From Phoronis australis (lineage: Eukaryota; Phoronida; Phoronidae): 64,000 nt of DNA. Below, piece by piece: positions 44,762 through 57,192 of this stretch (positions are counted from its first letter, which is position 1; every line of letters starts with the position of its first letter). The notes under the pieces were generated by a model. That model was not told where the DNA came from, did not search any database, and saw only the letters and a program-made list of their open reading frames with translations. Where the stretch lies: contig NMRA01000436.1 of NCBI GenBank assembly GCA_002633005.1, forward strand, positions 37,145 to 101,144. Reading direction: 5' to 3'. Position numbers and translations under genes: made by a program.

Positions 44762-45557
44762 ATGATGCTCTGCTCCAAGTGCACACTTGTATTTCATTTA
44801 GCCATGCTTGGTGCTGTCGTGAACTCGCACAGTTTTAAAGATATACTGGATACAGTGGATTTTGCCGATGCAGTGGTGCGGTTTGCCAAAGTGTGGCGAA
44901 CTTCTCATAGACTCGACAATGTGTCCCTGAGTCGTGACGACCTACTGAAGCTTGTGGAACGTTTGCAGTCTGGGAATACCTTCGCAAACGGCAAGGAAAT
45001 GATGACCACAAGCGACGAGAAGCTTTCAGCCGACGAAATACACGAAAACGCTTACAGGTCTCGTAGCAAACGCGCACAAGGGCATGCATACGAACTGAGC
45101 GACAACGCTGTCTTTTTACGTCAGCAGGGTCGTGTGAACAGGACTGCCGATAATCGGAGACAAAAACGTACGACCGCGGACGACGACGGATTTATTGAGG
45201 AACAGCCACTGGATAGGCTCCCTGTACAAGACTTGGACTATCCGCAACTCCGAAATGGTGAAAACGCAGTAAGCCCGTCTGCGTGCCCAGCATGCATGCT
45301 ACAAGATGCAGCCAAGCAACTGAGATTGGAGGCTATAAAGAAACAGATTTTAACCAAACTTCGCCTGTCAAAACCGCCGAACGTGTCAAAATTTGTTAAC
45401 GTTGACAGCAATCCGGCAATTCTTCGTTTAATGAACCGACATGGTTTGAATCACAACGTCGGTCCAGGCGAAAGACCACTGGACGTCACGTACACAGTGG
45501 ACACCGATGAGTCGTTCTTTGCAAAACCCATGAGAGTAATTCAAATTGCTGAAAACT
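44762..45557 (+). CDS. TGF-beta family ligand, activin/GDF8/11 class, first coding exon
   Basis: The ATG at 44762 follows an in-frame TAA at 44729. The exon runs 265 codons plus one base to a GTAAGT donor at 45558, where the frame leaves in phase 1. Residues 1-23 form a signal peptide (LVFHLAMLGAVVN core). Residues 24-174 are a polar extension with N-glycosylation sites at N53 and N126 and two furin-type sites, RSKR (101-104) and RQKR (133-136). C175-P-A-C178 then opens the classic prodomain helix QLRLEAIKKQILTKLRL, followed by PPNVSKFV. That block is the signature of activin/inhibin-beta and GDF8/GDF11 prodomains, where it wraps around the growth factor to keep it latent. The mature cystine-knot domain is not in this exon. 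The long segment before CPxC is unusual for GDF8/11, where CPxC lies near the signal peptide, and is closer to long-prodomain invertebrate activins. The protein is presumably a secreted ligand for type I/II serine kinase receptors signalling through Smad2/3. Confidence 0.85.
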
Positions 45558-47416
45558 GTAAGTAGATAATTTTTATAATTTTACTACACGTTATTTCAGC
45601 AGCAAACTTCAACGTGACATTCTCAAGTTGCAAATCATTCGCTCAGCCATAGTTCCCACAAGCAGAGCAATGTCTCCCTCATAATCACGATTTGTATTGA
45701 TGAATTATGGTTAACGTTTAACGCGACTCAAGAAAATTAACTCTTTTGAGATTTTACGGTGGCCAGAAAAATATCCATCGTATGATTATTATTGTGTTAA
45801 ACAGACAGTATGAAGACCTAAGAGCTAGACAATGCCCCAGTCAAGTTAACTACGTAGATGTCATCTATCCAAGGGTCGCTGAAGGCCTAGAGAGGTGCTT
45901 GCACCGGGATGATAGCTTTCGTTAACTACACTTTAATTACCTGGTCGCCTGGAACTCCCATCACTTCATGTTCATATTTATTTTCATCTTTCTGATTGTA
46001 CACATTGGCAGGCTTGACTGGGAAAAACAACCAGTACGCTTTTCAAATTTAAATCTATTTGTCCCTACAACCAGTCGTCTGCACGGCGTGCATTTTTATC
46101 GCTTGGTCTTGTTTGCTCGTCACTCGTCTAGGTGTAACTTTATCAACTAGACGTCCAAAAGTTCAGAGTGATAACGACTGCGTATCCTTTCTGGCGATCG
46201 TGGTTGTTGTTACGTAAGGGCATAGGGCACATTACTAGCAACACAATGATAGAAACATGTGAGACCACTTGGACTATTGGAGGCCCAAAATCGTCACTTC
46301 AAGCACAGGTGAAAACAAATTCGACTGGTCAAAATACCGCTAACAAGGCCAACACTGTACAATCGTTGGAAACTAAAAGTGTTTTCACACAATTAAAACT
46401 AACCCTTTTCAAAGCTTGAATTGTTTTTATGGTGACTGCAAAATCAATATGAAAAGACACTGACCACTGAAATACGCATAATATCCCAATCGCATGGCAC
46501 CTTGACTCCATTTGCCCGCACGTAAAACTTGCCGCCAACGCTATTCTATACCCTCTCACGCCATTCGCTTAGTATTCTGAGTTATAATATCTCTACGCAC
46601 AAATTTGTTGCCTATTGAATAGTCTTCGATTGTTCGTTTCAAATGGAATCGCTTCATGATTACCATGGGTTTCCCATAAAGCGCCCATCGCCAAAAAGCA
46701 CTAATGGGCGATTTTTCGGAAATCAATGGGGAAAACGCATAGTGCGCGATTTTTCGGGAACGAAAAGCAAATAGAAATATTTAGAGCGCATTACCTTCAT
46801 AATATTAGTTATTACCTTTTCCACGTTGTGTTCTTTGAAAGCAACATTTTGCGCATAAGTAGATTGTGCGTTGACAAATGATGTTTATTTAGATTAATGG
46901 CTCCACAACCGATAAAATTCAATATAATGGTGCTCGGCTGGTATTTTTGTCCGTTGCCAGTATGTCTACCTTTAGTGTCACCAAGCCAGCGGTTCGCCTC
47001 GTTCCAAGAATAGAAAAGAAATTCTACACCTGTACTGCGTTCAGCTGGCATATGTCCTATTATCATCTTTGTAGCGGTATCAAAAAACTGACAAATCTAA
47101 TATTCATATTCTGACGTCTGTTTGTTAAGTATACAGTGAACATACCAATGAGCTCACCGTTGCGCGCAACAATACAAGTCAGTTGTCCTCGTAAGCAGCG
47201 ATTCCGAGAATAGCGTGGATAAAAAACTATCGAATATTTTCCAATGGAAATTGATAGGCTGGATAAGATTAACAATGTGAAGTAAAAATACAATTGAATT
47301 GATTTTATAATTTCCAAATAATTAATTGAAAAACAAAATGAAACAGTAACAGGTTAACACTTAAACCGTCCAGCAGCTCGATCACCGAGTTTGTCAGTGA
47401 GCAAAATCTAGCACCG
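45558..47416 (+). other. Probable start of intron 1 of the TGF-beta gene
   Basis: A strong GTAAGT donor begins it. No acceptor followed by prodomain-like sequence (an aromatic-rich 'CxFxF...AxLWxY' stretch would be expected) was recognised. Short frames such as 45968-46150 and 46168-46419 show no family features. A short direct repeat GCGATTTTTCGG occurs twice near 46710 and 46750. Confidence 0.5.
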
Positions 47417-47735
47417 TAGGTGAACAACAATGTCCGTGAACATAAAATGGCATAGCAGGTAAGCAGTAGTGTCCATGAACAGTAACCCCGGACTAGCAAA
47501 GTAGGTAAACAAAAATTTCCAGGAGCAGGGAACTGACATCATAGGTAAGCAACGATGTCCGTGAGCTGTGAACAACCATCGTAGGTAAGCAATAACGTCC
47601 GTGAGCAGGGAAGTATCATCGTTAATAACAAACAATGTCCGTAAACAGGAAACTACAATCGTAGGTAAGTAATAATATTCGTGAGCAAGGAACTAACATC
47701 GCACGTAAACAAGAATGCCCGTGAGCGGGGTTGGC
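47417..47735 (+). repeat. 40-bp minisatellite
   Basis: About eight diverged copies of a unit of the type TAGGTAAGCAATAATGTCCG followed by TGAGCAGGGAACTAACATCG. The period of 40 is clearest in 47540-47700. The minus-strand frames covering it are array artefacts. Confidence 0.88.
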
Positions 47736-50700
47736 CTGCACTAGAGCAAATAGATGGGCCTTTGGAGATGGGAAAAACAATGCTGTAACAGGAATACGAG
47801 TCCTTGGGAAGGCAGTTTCGTCGTGGGGCAGTGCACTATTCACACCACGTTTAATCTTACTTCACATATGTTGGGCTCTAACATGGTAAAACTAAGCTAT
47901 TCGCTTTTAGTCGTCATTTAAACGGCAAGCAGTTAATTAACTTTCAAATCTTTTGCATTATAGTTTACCAAAAATTGAACATTTAGTAATTTTGAAAATA
48001 CCCAAAGACGTGTGTGACGTCTCACTGGAAGGAGAAGGTAGGACTGCGAAACATTTAGCACTGGCCACATCAAATGATAAGATAAATACCAATTAATGCG
48101 TCCGTTTTTAGGAATAACTCGTGTTCAGGCAGCAGTTGCATTTAGGTATCTCGCTGCACCGCATGCCAGTAGGTGCACGTGTGTGTAACAGACGAAGCCA
48201 GTGTAAGGAAAGTCACCCGCTTTGATTTCAACAAATATCTGGCAGACAACGGGTGGAATTGGAGATTTGCTAGAGAAAATCACAAAAACACAACGGATTT
48301 TTCTTGTGCAGTACTGTAGCTCTAGCCAAAGGTAAAAACAGTAAGACGCCCGTCTCAAGAACAGCGCCCCCAAAGTGGGGTATTCGCCAGTACAACAGAT
48401 TATGTTCCATCAACACAATATTCAAATTAATTAATAATATTATTTACCGTGACATTTCAAAGCGTCGGTTGTCATAAAGTATGCAAAATTGTAATATCGT
48501 AGGAGTTGTTGTTTTTATTATTTCAAATAATTACCGTACTGTTGTGCCTTTAGGCCCACGGGCCTATGTCCGAAGTAATACATTTTTCGTGGCATTTTAC
48601 CCATGTGGTTAGCAGAGGCGCATGCGCCTAAGATTCGCATATTAGACTAGTTATGCCCAAACGCTCATCGGCTTAATGGCGCGGCAATGCGGTATCATTT
48701 ACAAAAACTCAAAACTTAAACTTAGCAACAAAAACCATTTGCCTCTGAAATATATTGATAGCAAAAACGTAACTATTGAATTTAAAAATCTTATATATTT
48801 GTAAACATTGCACCACTGCAAAAATATTTTAAATGCAAAATATTGCACTGATATACTGTTAGTTTTTGGAACTGAAATAGGATCTATTGCTTTTTCATGA
48901 TTTTTCGATACAAGTACTGCAATGAAATATTACAAAATTCTCAAATTTACTAAATGTCCAATTTTCCTATTTTCGCAACCGGAAACGGCTTATTTCTAGA
49001 GAGAGATACAGTAGCTCTCTTGATAATGATACCAAGCCTTTGTGGGCCGGTTTACAACAAATATTTCGCAAGGTTACACCGAGCAAGTGCACAAAATTTC
49101 AAATTTACTTCCGTAAATGTTTCAAACACGGAAACTATTGACGTTGGTTATTTTAGAATGTGAAATTCAGTATAATAACGCCGAGGAATAAATCAAGAGT
49201 AGAATCAAAAGTTACACGTTACAGCATTGCATCCACAATTAAGCGCGAATAAGACTAAACAATGGCTGCAGTAAAAAGTTTTCAGACTGCAAATTGGGTA
49301 ATGAAAAGTCGAGTCTTTCTGTCTCTCGAAAGGAGTAGCGTTTACCAGTGCGCAACGTTGCAGCCAAACATCCCAATTGTCTTTGCCTATGCCTGTAACT
49401 CTTAATGTAACACTTCGATAACACTTTGCAGAAAATTTGAATAATTCTTTCTAACAACTTGCGGGTCTTTGCGGGATAGTAGGATACTTAATGCACTGTG
49501 AAGCGTGTCACGCAACATTTTCTGGAACGACACGAAGCTACGCCGCAAGGCTGCTCGTAAAAGTTGAGTGATCTTTCCACTCCTGTAGATACGGAGGTTC
49601 CGGTAGGTAACCACGCTCACCAGTTGAAAGACGATGTGAAGTAAAATCAGGTGCTTCTTCGAGATTGTGCAGGTGACTATTGGGGAACATGGCACGGAGT
49701 ATGTGATAAACCCCGGTACTCGTACTTGAGAGCGGCAACAAACTCACTTTGTGTAACAAAAACCTTGTGATTTTGACCACCGAATCAGATTGTTCCATAA
49801 TCGAATTGGAGACGATTTCAGAGCTTCGTAAGGACTGTGAATTGATTATTGCTCAAGTTGTGTTGCCACGGCGTGTCATTTTATGCGCCGAGCTTGGTCT
49901 TAAATTAACGACAGTTCATAGTAAACCAAGAAAACTGTTCTCATCTGAGTAAGGAACAAATTTCGACCACTTTCAAAATTAAATGTATATTTTGTCTAAA
50001 TTAAATTCGCTTCTTGTACGGAAGGCGGGTTCATAGGCCTTTTTAGATCGGTATTTGGAGATTGGTGTCGAGGAAAACGTTCACACTCAGACGCACTTGA
50101 TATTATTAATGATGTAAGAGACATTACCAGCTTTATAGCCGTAAAACGCATTTTTCGGAATATCATTGGATGGGGTAGATTTTTCTGAACCCGAACTATA
50201 AAACAACGAAATCCGTTGTGACTTTGTGACTTGATTACAGGTGGACAATTCTCCTTGTTGTTTGGCATTCGTTGACATCCAGACCGATGGCTATATCCAT
50301 TGCAAGCTTAAGACTATTGCAAGTGCGATTTAGTTACGAAATCACAGCGTTAAACTGTGGCCGCTGGTGTTCCAGATTCGATTCGGCGCTGCGGCTGACC
50401 CCGGAGAAATCCCTTTCGCGCCGATAATACTGTCCCTCTAGAGTACACGTTCGTCTTCACGTTCTGATGCTTCTCCTCGTGAAAAAACGTAGGCTGGTCG
50501 GGAGAGGCAGTGACAATACCTGGCATAATGCTATAAAGTGATGTCGCTTATGTGGCTATTTACCTTTACCAGTCCATCGTTATATAAACTTGCAAATTTA
50601 CCCCTTTGTGTGGAAAAAGACGGGGATAGAATCTAATTACATGGTTGACGCGTTGCTTGAATGTTGATATACCAGGCACCTATTCAAAGAAGCGGAGGTG

Positions 50701-53068
50701 ATAGGGCCTTGAGCGTTTTTTCTTATTAAATTATCAAAGATGCCCTTTTCTGAGTTGCCTGCATTGAAAAAACAAGCCTGTGGCTATGAGCACCTGCAGT
50801 CTCATGACGCTACTTTCCCCTGAGGCTTGAGCAAGATTGGCGGACACGAAGTAGTGTTAAACGAACAAGATGAAATGAAACTCAACGAGGCACTGGGATC
50901 CAAAAATAACGAAACAATGAAATGAAATATAATCCAATGACACATATTCTATGCATTGACGTAAGTCATGGTGAAATGCAACATTACAGGATTTTAGATT
51001 ATTTTACGTTCACTATTACTCATTTGTTGAACTAAAAGTGCTCGATAAAAGGTGTGTTTGGATTTCACGTTACCAATACTTTTACTTGTACCTCAAACGC
51101 CACCTTGACAGTTGATATGCTTCAAAATGAGTGCTATAACGGTACAGTAGGTGAATATCTTTATCCAACACTAAACAATAGTACATAGTATTCTCGCCAG
51201 AAATATAAATATGTATGGCCCTGGATTGCTGGATCAGAGCTGAATGCCCCTCCACACGCATGTTCCGTGCAGTCATGACAGAGCCAGACCTACGGGCGTG
51301 ACAAGTCAGCAACTGGAGCGAAGGTCGATTCTTGACCGAGTGTCGGAAACATGCGAGCTTAGGGTTGAATAAATGCATAAACAATTGTCAAAAGTCGAAT
51401 CTCTAACTAATTACAGATGTCATTTTATTTAAAGAAATATCGATTGCCAAGGTGCTTATAAGACAAAACGTCACTTAACAAACCATACCATCTGATACGC
51501 TCAACTTACTGTACAGTGTGAAAAAAAAGCTCACCGGACGTTGCAAGTAAAAGTATACTCAAAGGGTTTTCATTCAATATATAGACCTCTAGTTGTACGG
51601 TTACGTTTAACATTTCAATGCTAGGATTAATTTATCTTAAGGAGTACTTGTACGATGTCAAAATACTCCAACGTGGGCACCGAATCGTAGCACCTATCTA
51701 CTATGAGCTAATACATCGATACCGAATTAATAACTCACACGTGTATGAAACCATTTATCAGTTTTTGGCAATGTTTCAGTTGAACTCGCGACGGACCCGT
51801 TTCGCCACCGATACTGTTTACCTTGTTCCGCAATCGTTAGCAGCAGTTGACTTTGGAAGCTAAAACACGTAAGAAACTACAAATAAACAAACTGATTGTT
51901 TAAGGTAAAAAGTTTGCACTGTCGAATTGGCAACATGGGCTGCATTGTGCAATGACCGGGTCGACGCTGTTGAGTGTCTGACATGCCAAACACCACCGCT
52001 TGATTGCCATTTGTCTTTAGCGCAATACATGCAAAACATATATCAATAAATAAAAATTAGCACAAACGTTTTATGGCGTAATTCTTGTAAAAACAAATCA
52101 GTAAAGACAACATATCATGCCGGGGATCCCATTTCCATTTGAAATGAGCGTCAACATGAATCGTGATCTGACGAACGGAACGCTTGCATAAAATTGTAGA
52201 TTATAAGCATCGTAGATTAGCATTATATGTGTTTTGCAATAACGCAAAGTCAATATTGATAAAGTCGATCTTTGAGCTCAGGATGTCCTAAGTTGCGTAT
52301 CGACATACCATGAAAAACTAAGGATGCGTTCCGTAGACGGAAAAACTCACGAAAAGAACGATCACGCTCCATCGCGCAAAATAACGCGAGTGTTGAGCGA
52401 ATATGCTCGGAACCTTGCTACAGTTTGCAAAATAAATGCCACTGGAATGTTGAACAATGAGACAGAATGCACGGCTTCGCAGGCGACTTTCCGCAGCAAA
52501 TGCTTCGGCTCTAATACTTTTCTGCGCGTTCAAATGTAGTTACTCAACGCGCACAATTGCTTAACCATCGGGTATAATTAATTAATAAACGCACAGAAAT
52601 GGCATGTAAACGATTACATCCGTGCGCTTATTCAACGCGCAAAATGGGTTATTCAATACTCACAACTGCTTATTCAACGCGTATTTTTAATTAGTTCGCG
52701 ATCGGCCATGTTTCATGTGTGCTACGTACTAACTGTATACTTGTCATTGATTGGATCATAGAAATGTACGAATGGAACTCCTCCATTCCAGTGCTAGAGT
52801 TTGCGAGACCCATATTTCACAGGACTGGCCGCGAGAGTTTGCACTGTGGATTTCTGCTCGACTGAGCCTTGATCGAGTGCTGTAGTCATCAAATCAAGCC
52901 CGAATTCATAGCTTCATTTTCATTGTGTCATTTTTGTTCATAATGGAATCATAAAGCGAAACTCTTAAGGTATGGTTCCCGATAACCCAGCGATTTCTGG
53001 GCAAAACAAATTCGTCAGTTGCACTGGGCAACGCACCGAACCATGGTGTATATGGTAGCAATGAGAGG
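47736..53068. other. Gene-poor stretch, probably TGF-beta intron
   Basis: No supported exon or gene. The longest frames (49402-49695 and 49538-49798 on minus, 49749-49952 and 51618-51863 on plus) resemble no family I know. TTATTCAACGCG-type words recur at 52538-52690 and reappear near 60560. A faint SINE-like B box is at about 50379. A short palindrome TAGGCCCACGGGCCTA lies near 48553-48568. Confidence 0.4.
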
Positions 53069-53648
53069 CTCGCTGGTTCCTTGTGTGCCGCTAGGTGGTA
53101 TAGCCAGCACGCAGGTATCACTTAATTTTCATCGGGAATGTTTTTTACGTCGGCGTTTCTGAATGGCTAGTCGAATTCTCAACAGGCAGCGCTTTACACA
53201 AACAAACTGGCATGACTGATGGACTGAAGTGCAAAAGTGGTCTGTTGGGCAGACAAATCAGTGCTTAAAATTTATGTTCAGGAAATTTGAATCCTAGAAA
53301 ATGTGGTTGCGCCTTTTCAGAGTTCATCTTTCTACTGTCGACGACTTTTACTTACGATACTGTCCTGTATTCATACAGTATGAATAACACGCCGTTAAAT
53401 CGGTCAGATATGTGTTTATTGTGCATGTATGTCCTTCAAGCACGAGGGTATTTAACATCAATGCAGAAACGAAATAGTTGCTGCGACGCCGTGACTTGCA
53501 TAAGAAGGCTAAAATCGTTGACAGTCTGCCATTTTTTCACGGTGTTGTAAAGCTAACCAATGACTGCTGAGGTTACATCAACCAATGCGAAAGTACGTGC
53601 CACTGCGTGATACCTGCTTGCTGACTAGGCACGCAGGGAACCAGCGAG
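53069..53648. mobile_element. 580-bp CTCGCTGG-ended element, longest copy
   Basis: CTCGCTGGTTCCTTGTGTGC at the left is mirrored by GCACGCAGGGAACCAGCGAG at the right. The inner parts GCTAGGTGG, CAGCACGCAGGTATCAC and its complement GATACCTG near 53610 extend the inverted ends to about 60 bp. The flanking decamers CAATGAGAGG and CAGTGACTGG agree at 7 of 10 positions, consistent with a decayed 10-bp target duplication like the perfect one at 25810/25885. The frame at 53287-53550 shows no transposase features, so it is non-autonomous. Confidence 0.75.
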
Positions 53649-53831
53649 CAGTGACTGGATGCCTGTCAGCTGGCTTCTATATCTTTTTGACTAAAGTCTC
53701 AGAGATTGTTAGGTCTGTTTGAGCAAAATTGACATTTGTTGTATATAAGTTTGTTACGCCATTATAAATGGTAAATTTAATACCAGATGTCTATACGTAA
53801 TGTACGAAAGACTACTAGAGTATGTGTTTTC

Positions 53832-53908
53832 GCCGCTAAGGGTGTGGGCATATATGTAAGTATATAGCGGCACTATTTGCGTCGCTAAGGGAGTGTGCAT
53901 ATATGTAT
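53832..53908 (+). repeat. Two-copy 49-bp duplication
   Basis: CGCTAAGGGTGTGGGCATAT at 53834 is echoed at 53883 with GAGTGTGC in place of GTGTGGGC. Each is followed by ATATGTA. Confidence 0.75.
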
Positions 53909-54566
53909 TTATACATATTAGACCTGCTTTTTATTATTTCACGGGTTTTTGTAGCATCCATACTTTCCTGTTAGATTAAGTGCTGTCGGCTCGTATTTGT
54001 ATATGCACATATGGTTGAACCATGCTGCGCGCTATCTCAATAGAAACATTGGTGCGTTTGAGCTCCAGCTGCTTTGATGTCTTGTCCCTCCTCTCACAAT
54101 TAATTTTGACGTGTAGTACACTCTGTTCTTTACAATTGTGTTGCCTGTTTAACTATGTCAACTGTTTCCTTGAGAATGGTTTAAGTAATAAACCGAAACG
54201 TTGGGTAAATATGTCGTTATTTACTTACGCGCTAATTTTAGAGTTTATTTCTATCTTCCTATGTTAAATCCTACACTGCAGCCAATTTAATGACTACATG
54301 TATATTTCAAAGTTACACATCAGGTACTTGCGCTTTTTTTATCTATCAGTAAACTCCCATCTGCAAATTTCGCGAAAGTAGTTGGAGTACTTAATGTATC
54401 ACATTTTTATCCTGAATTGTCACTGAAGAATATAGTCACAAGGCGGTACCAGCACGTGCATGACCCTTTGTCTCAAAAATCATAAGAGATTTAACAGCTT
54501 TTAGTATACCTGTTGCTAAGAAACAAGCCAAAAATTTTAAAAAGAATTCTGTTATCGTGGTTGTAC

Positions 54567-55161
54567 GTAATGGGTGGAAGACCGTCTCCGCCGTTGTTTT
54601 TACAAGTGCGATACTGAGCTGTTAGGAAAATCCGCGTTTGTGGAGGCTGTAGTAACAGCAACTTTACTGAGAACATATTTGTGTTCCTAAATGCGTGGAA
54701 GATGCATAGAAATGGCACCGGTTTGTGGGCCGTACGAGAGTGTGGAATGTCAGAGTGGAACATGCGATTCGGCACATTTCAAGGAATCATGTTTCGGCGA
54801 CCAAACGCAAAAGCGGCGTTACAATGAAGGACTCGCCACCGTGTAAATGAATTAGCAAATTTGATATATAAACAACAAATTGCTTCCATTTTGGGGCGAG
54901 TGATGCTTGGCCTTCATCCCTGGCCCAGATTGAATGCTACGACACACAGGCTTATGTATTGTGTTTAGACTGTGCTCCTTCCATCGTGGCAATAGTGAAT
55001 ACCAGTGACAAAGGTTTACTGTGGTCTTTGTCAGTGGCTATTAACTGTCTATTTTGTATAATAGTTTCCAGTTCTCGCTAAAAATCGTCCTCGTCTTCTG
55101 ATCTGCTGTGTTCCGCCATTGCAATTGATTGTCAATTGACCGAACGTCTTCCACCCATTAC
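54567..55161. mobile_element. 595-bp MITE derived from a second THAP transposon family
   Basis: A perfect 16-bp inverted repeat GTAATGGGTGGAAGAC lies at both ends. The subterminal sequence CCGTCTCCGCCGTTGTTTTT matches the end of the 57193-59154 element (CCGGTCTCCGCCATTGTG). The interior carries a decayed THAP fragment at 54630-54846. It differs from the TTAA-flanked family at 41619-43327, and no clean target duplication was found. Confidence 0.7.
54630..54846 (+). pseudogene. THAP-domain fragment
   Basis: One frame gives IRVCGGCSNSNFTENIFVF (first cysteines of the C2CH module) and later tryptophans. The next frame gives CDSAHFKESCFGDQTQKRRY, the 'CSxHF..SCF' second half, ending LATV and stop at about 54846. 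A frameshift separates the halves. GGCSNSN and HF..SCF are shared with the minus-strand fragment at 57815-58070. Confidence 0.68.
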
Positions 55162-57192
55162 ACCATTTGGCGGGAAACTTGGAAATAACTAAATTTTCTT
55201 CACAATTAAAAAAATCGCGAATACTTGGCATAAAAAAGATAGATTTTATGGCGTTCATTTCATATTAGCTAAGTGAAACATCAAAAACAAAGAAAATGCA
55301 GAGTGGGAACTCTTTACATAATGTAGCTGTAAGGCGTCTCCAACAGTCCAGTTAATACATACACATATATCAATACATAAAGATTTATCCTTTTTGAGAA
55401 GAATACCTATCTAAGTTCTTCACATCAACTTGAGGAATCCATATTTTGAAATCTTTTTTGTAGTAGTGTTTTGAATTTTAGAAACCACTTTCTTGTTAGT
55501 TTACTTACTCGTCAATGACTACCTGTCTGATTGTTTACCTTTTTATATTACTAGTACGACCTAAATTAACTTATTTTATATTAATAGTAGAACCTAAATT
55601 AACTTATTTTACATTACTAGTAGAGCCTAAATTAACTTATTTTACATTACTAGTACAACCTAAATTTACTTATTTTATATTACTAGTAGAACCTAAATTA
55701 ATTTATTTTATATTACTAGTAGAACCTAAATTAACTTATTTTCAATACAAGTTAATGATCAGACCAATTAGTTAAGTAATCATCCAATAAGTACATGAAT
55801 GATTTCATTATTACACTCTTTGTTATTTTGGTAGCACTCGTGGGTTTTAGAGTTTCAAAATACTTGTAACCTGCTAGAAATGCAAAATAACAGTTATTTA
55901 TTATAATTTTCTACTGGTATAATAATACACCATGAAATGATCATGAAGGATTTTCTTGTGATATTACTATTACGCTATCCAGTTGAAAACGGCGAAGTTG
56001 CGAAAAATTTAGTGCCTGTAAATTGATCCTTCGTCAAAATGCATATAGATGTGATCTCTGGGCTTGGGAACTTACTCAAGATGTTCAATTGAAATAGGAA
56101 TCCAGGTGTAAACCATATTTCCCGAAGTCGAAAACTAACTCACGCACCTTCAAAATACCTAACCAGTCCGAAAAACACAAACCCCGACCTTTAAAACAGG
56201 AACCACGGAATCGGACAGGAAACCCACGCACTGATGCCAGTAGCTTCAAACTTTGACTTGGAAAATCCTCAAGTACTTTCCAGCTGTTTTCTTCATTTGT
56301 TTGTTAAAATTTGTCAATAATAAACCGTAACTTATATCATATTGACTTTGTTATTTGATTTTTGTCAGTAAAACTCGTGCAACTTGTCTGTGGGCAATTT
56401 TAACGTAGTCTATGCTCTCAACACGTTGCTATCTCGGTGAATATTTAGTTAATTTCAGATTATTCAATAGTTTCTCCAAAAATACTTTCAAAAATGAAAA
56501 AATATTACATTTCGACTGTCGAGTGCCATTGCTGGTTAATTCCTTTAAATATTTTTACAATTGGCCGCATTTTATGGTTCGACGATATACTTGTCGAGAA
56601 TATTATTTCCGGCAAAATCTCCGGATTTTGAAATGGACCTCTAGAATTATTCACTGAGAAGACCTGAACCGTCACCGATTTCATCGTTCTTGCCCTCAAA
56701 AAATGTACTTCAACACCACATCGGTCATTAAAACGGAATTTGGAATCGGTATTTCTGATCTCAACGCATTCAAACTTGATAAAACAATGTTTGACATGAA
56801 GTGTCCCGTCCGATCCCCGAGGTTCCAGCTTTGAAGGTAGAGTTCGTGTTTTTCAGGCTGGTCAGCTCTTTTGAAGGTGTGGGGGTCTTGTTTTCGACTC
56901 CGGGATATCTGTTTTACTCCGGGGTTCCAATTTCGATGGAACACCTTGTAACTATAGCTTTAAATCAGACTCAACGAGTTGATTTGTCACCGGTATGACA
57001 TTTTATACACAGAGCATCGTCTTAGATTTAACTTCAATGGTTCCCAGAATGGGTTTTTTCGTTTGTTGACGTTTTAGATCGTATCTAGTAATTTCATAAC
57101 ATTAAATCTAATTAAATAATCACTTATTTTGGGAGATTATTGGAAAATTTTGAATTTTATTGAAAATAATATTTTTTGGTTTCCGCCACCTG
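55162..57192. other. Stretch without recognised gene (apart from the 33-bp minisatellite)
   Basis: No family-like frames. The CATTTTTATCC-type AT-rich sequence and small frames (56412-56657, 56801-56998) show no splice-consistent coding pattern. Confidence 0.4.
55550..55745 (+). repeat. 33-bp AT-rich minisatellite
   Basis: About six copies of a 33-base unit containing CCTAAATTAACTTATTTTA and TTACTAGTA. The unit is a multiple of three, so a frame runs through it with an 11-residue repeat (VEPKLTYFTLL). It is not a gene. Confidence 0.93.

Noticed and set aside
44835-45089. Minus-strand ORF inside the TGF-beta exon
   Set aside because: It is antisense shadow of a well-supported coding exon.
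49402-49798. Two overlapping minus-strand ORFs considered as a retroelement remnant
   Set aside because: No zinc knuckle, protease or reverse transcriptase motif and no flanking LTRs were seen.
50335-50420. tRNA-like segment with a GATTCGATTC B-box-like motif
   Set aside because: No A box at the right distance and no acceptor stem pairing. It may be a SINE relic but is too weak to call.
51618-51863. 81-codon plus-strand ORF considered as a second TGF-beta exon
   Set aside because: It lacks the cysteines, the aromatic strand pattern and the dibasic cleavage site expected. No suitable phase-1 acceptor was identified.
55515-55775. ORF with an 11-residue repeat VEPKLTYFTLL that looks like a membrane protein
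   Set aside because: It is the translation of a 33-bp AT-rich tandem repeat, with no splice signals or family resemblance.
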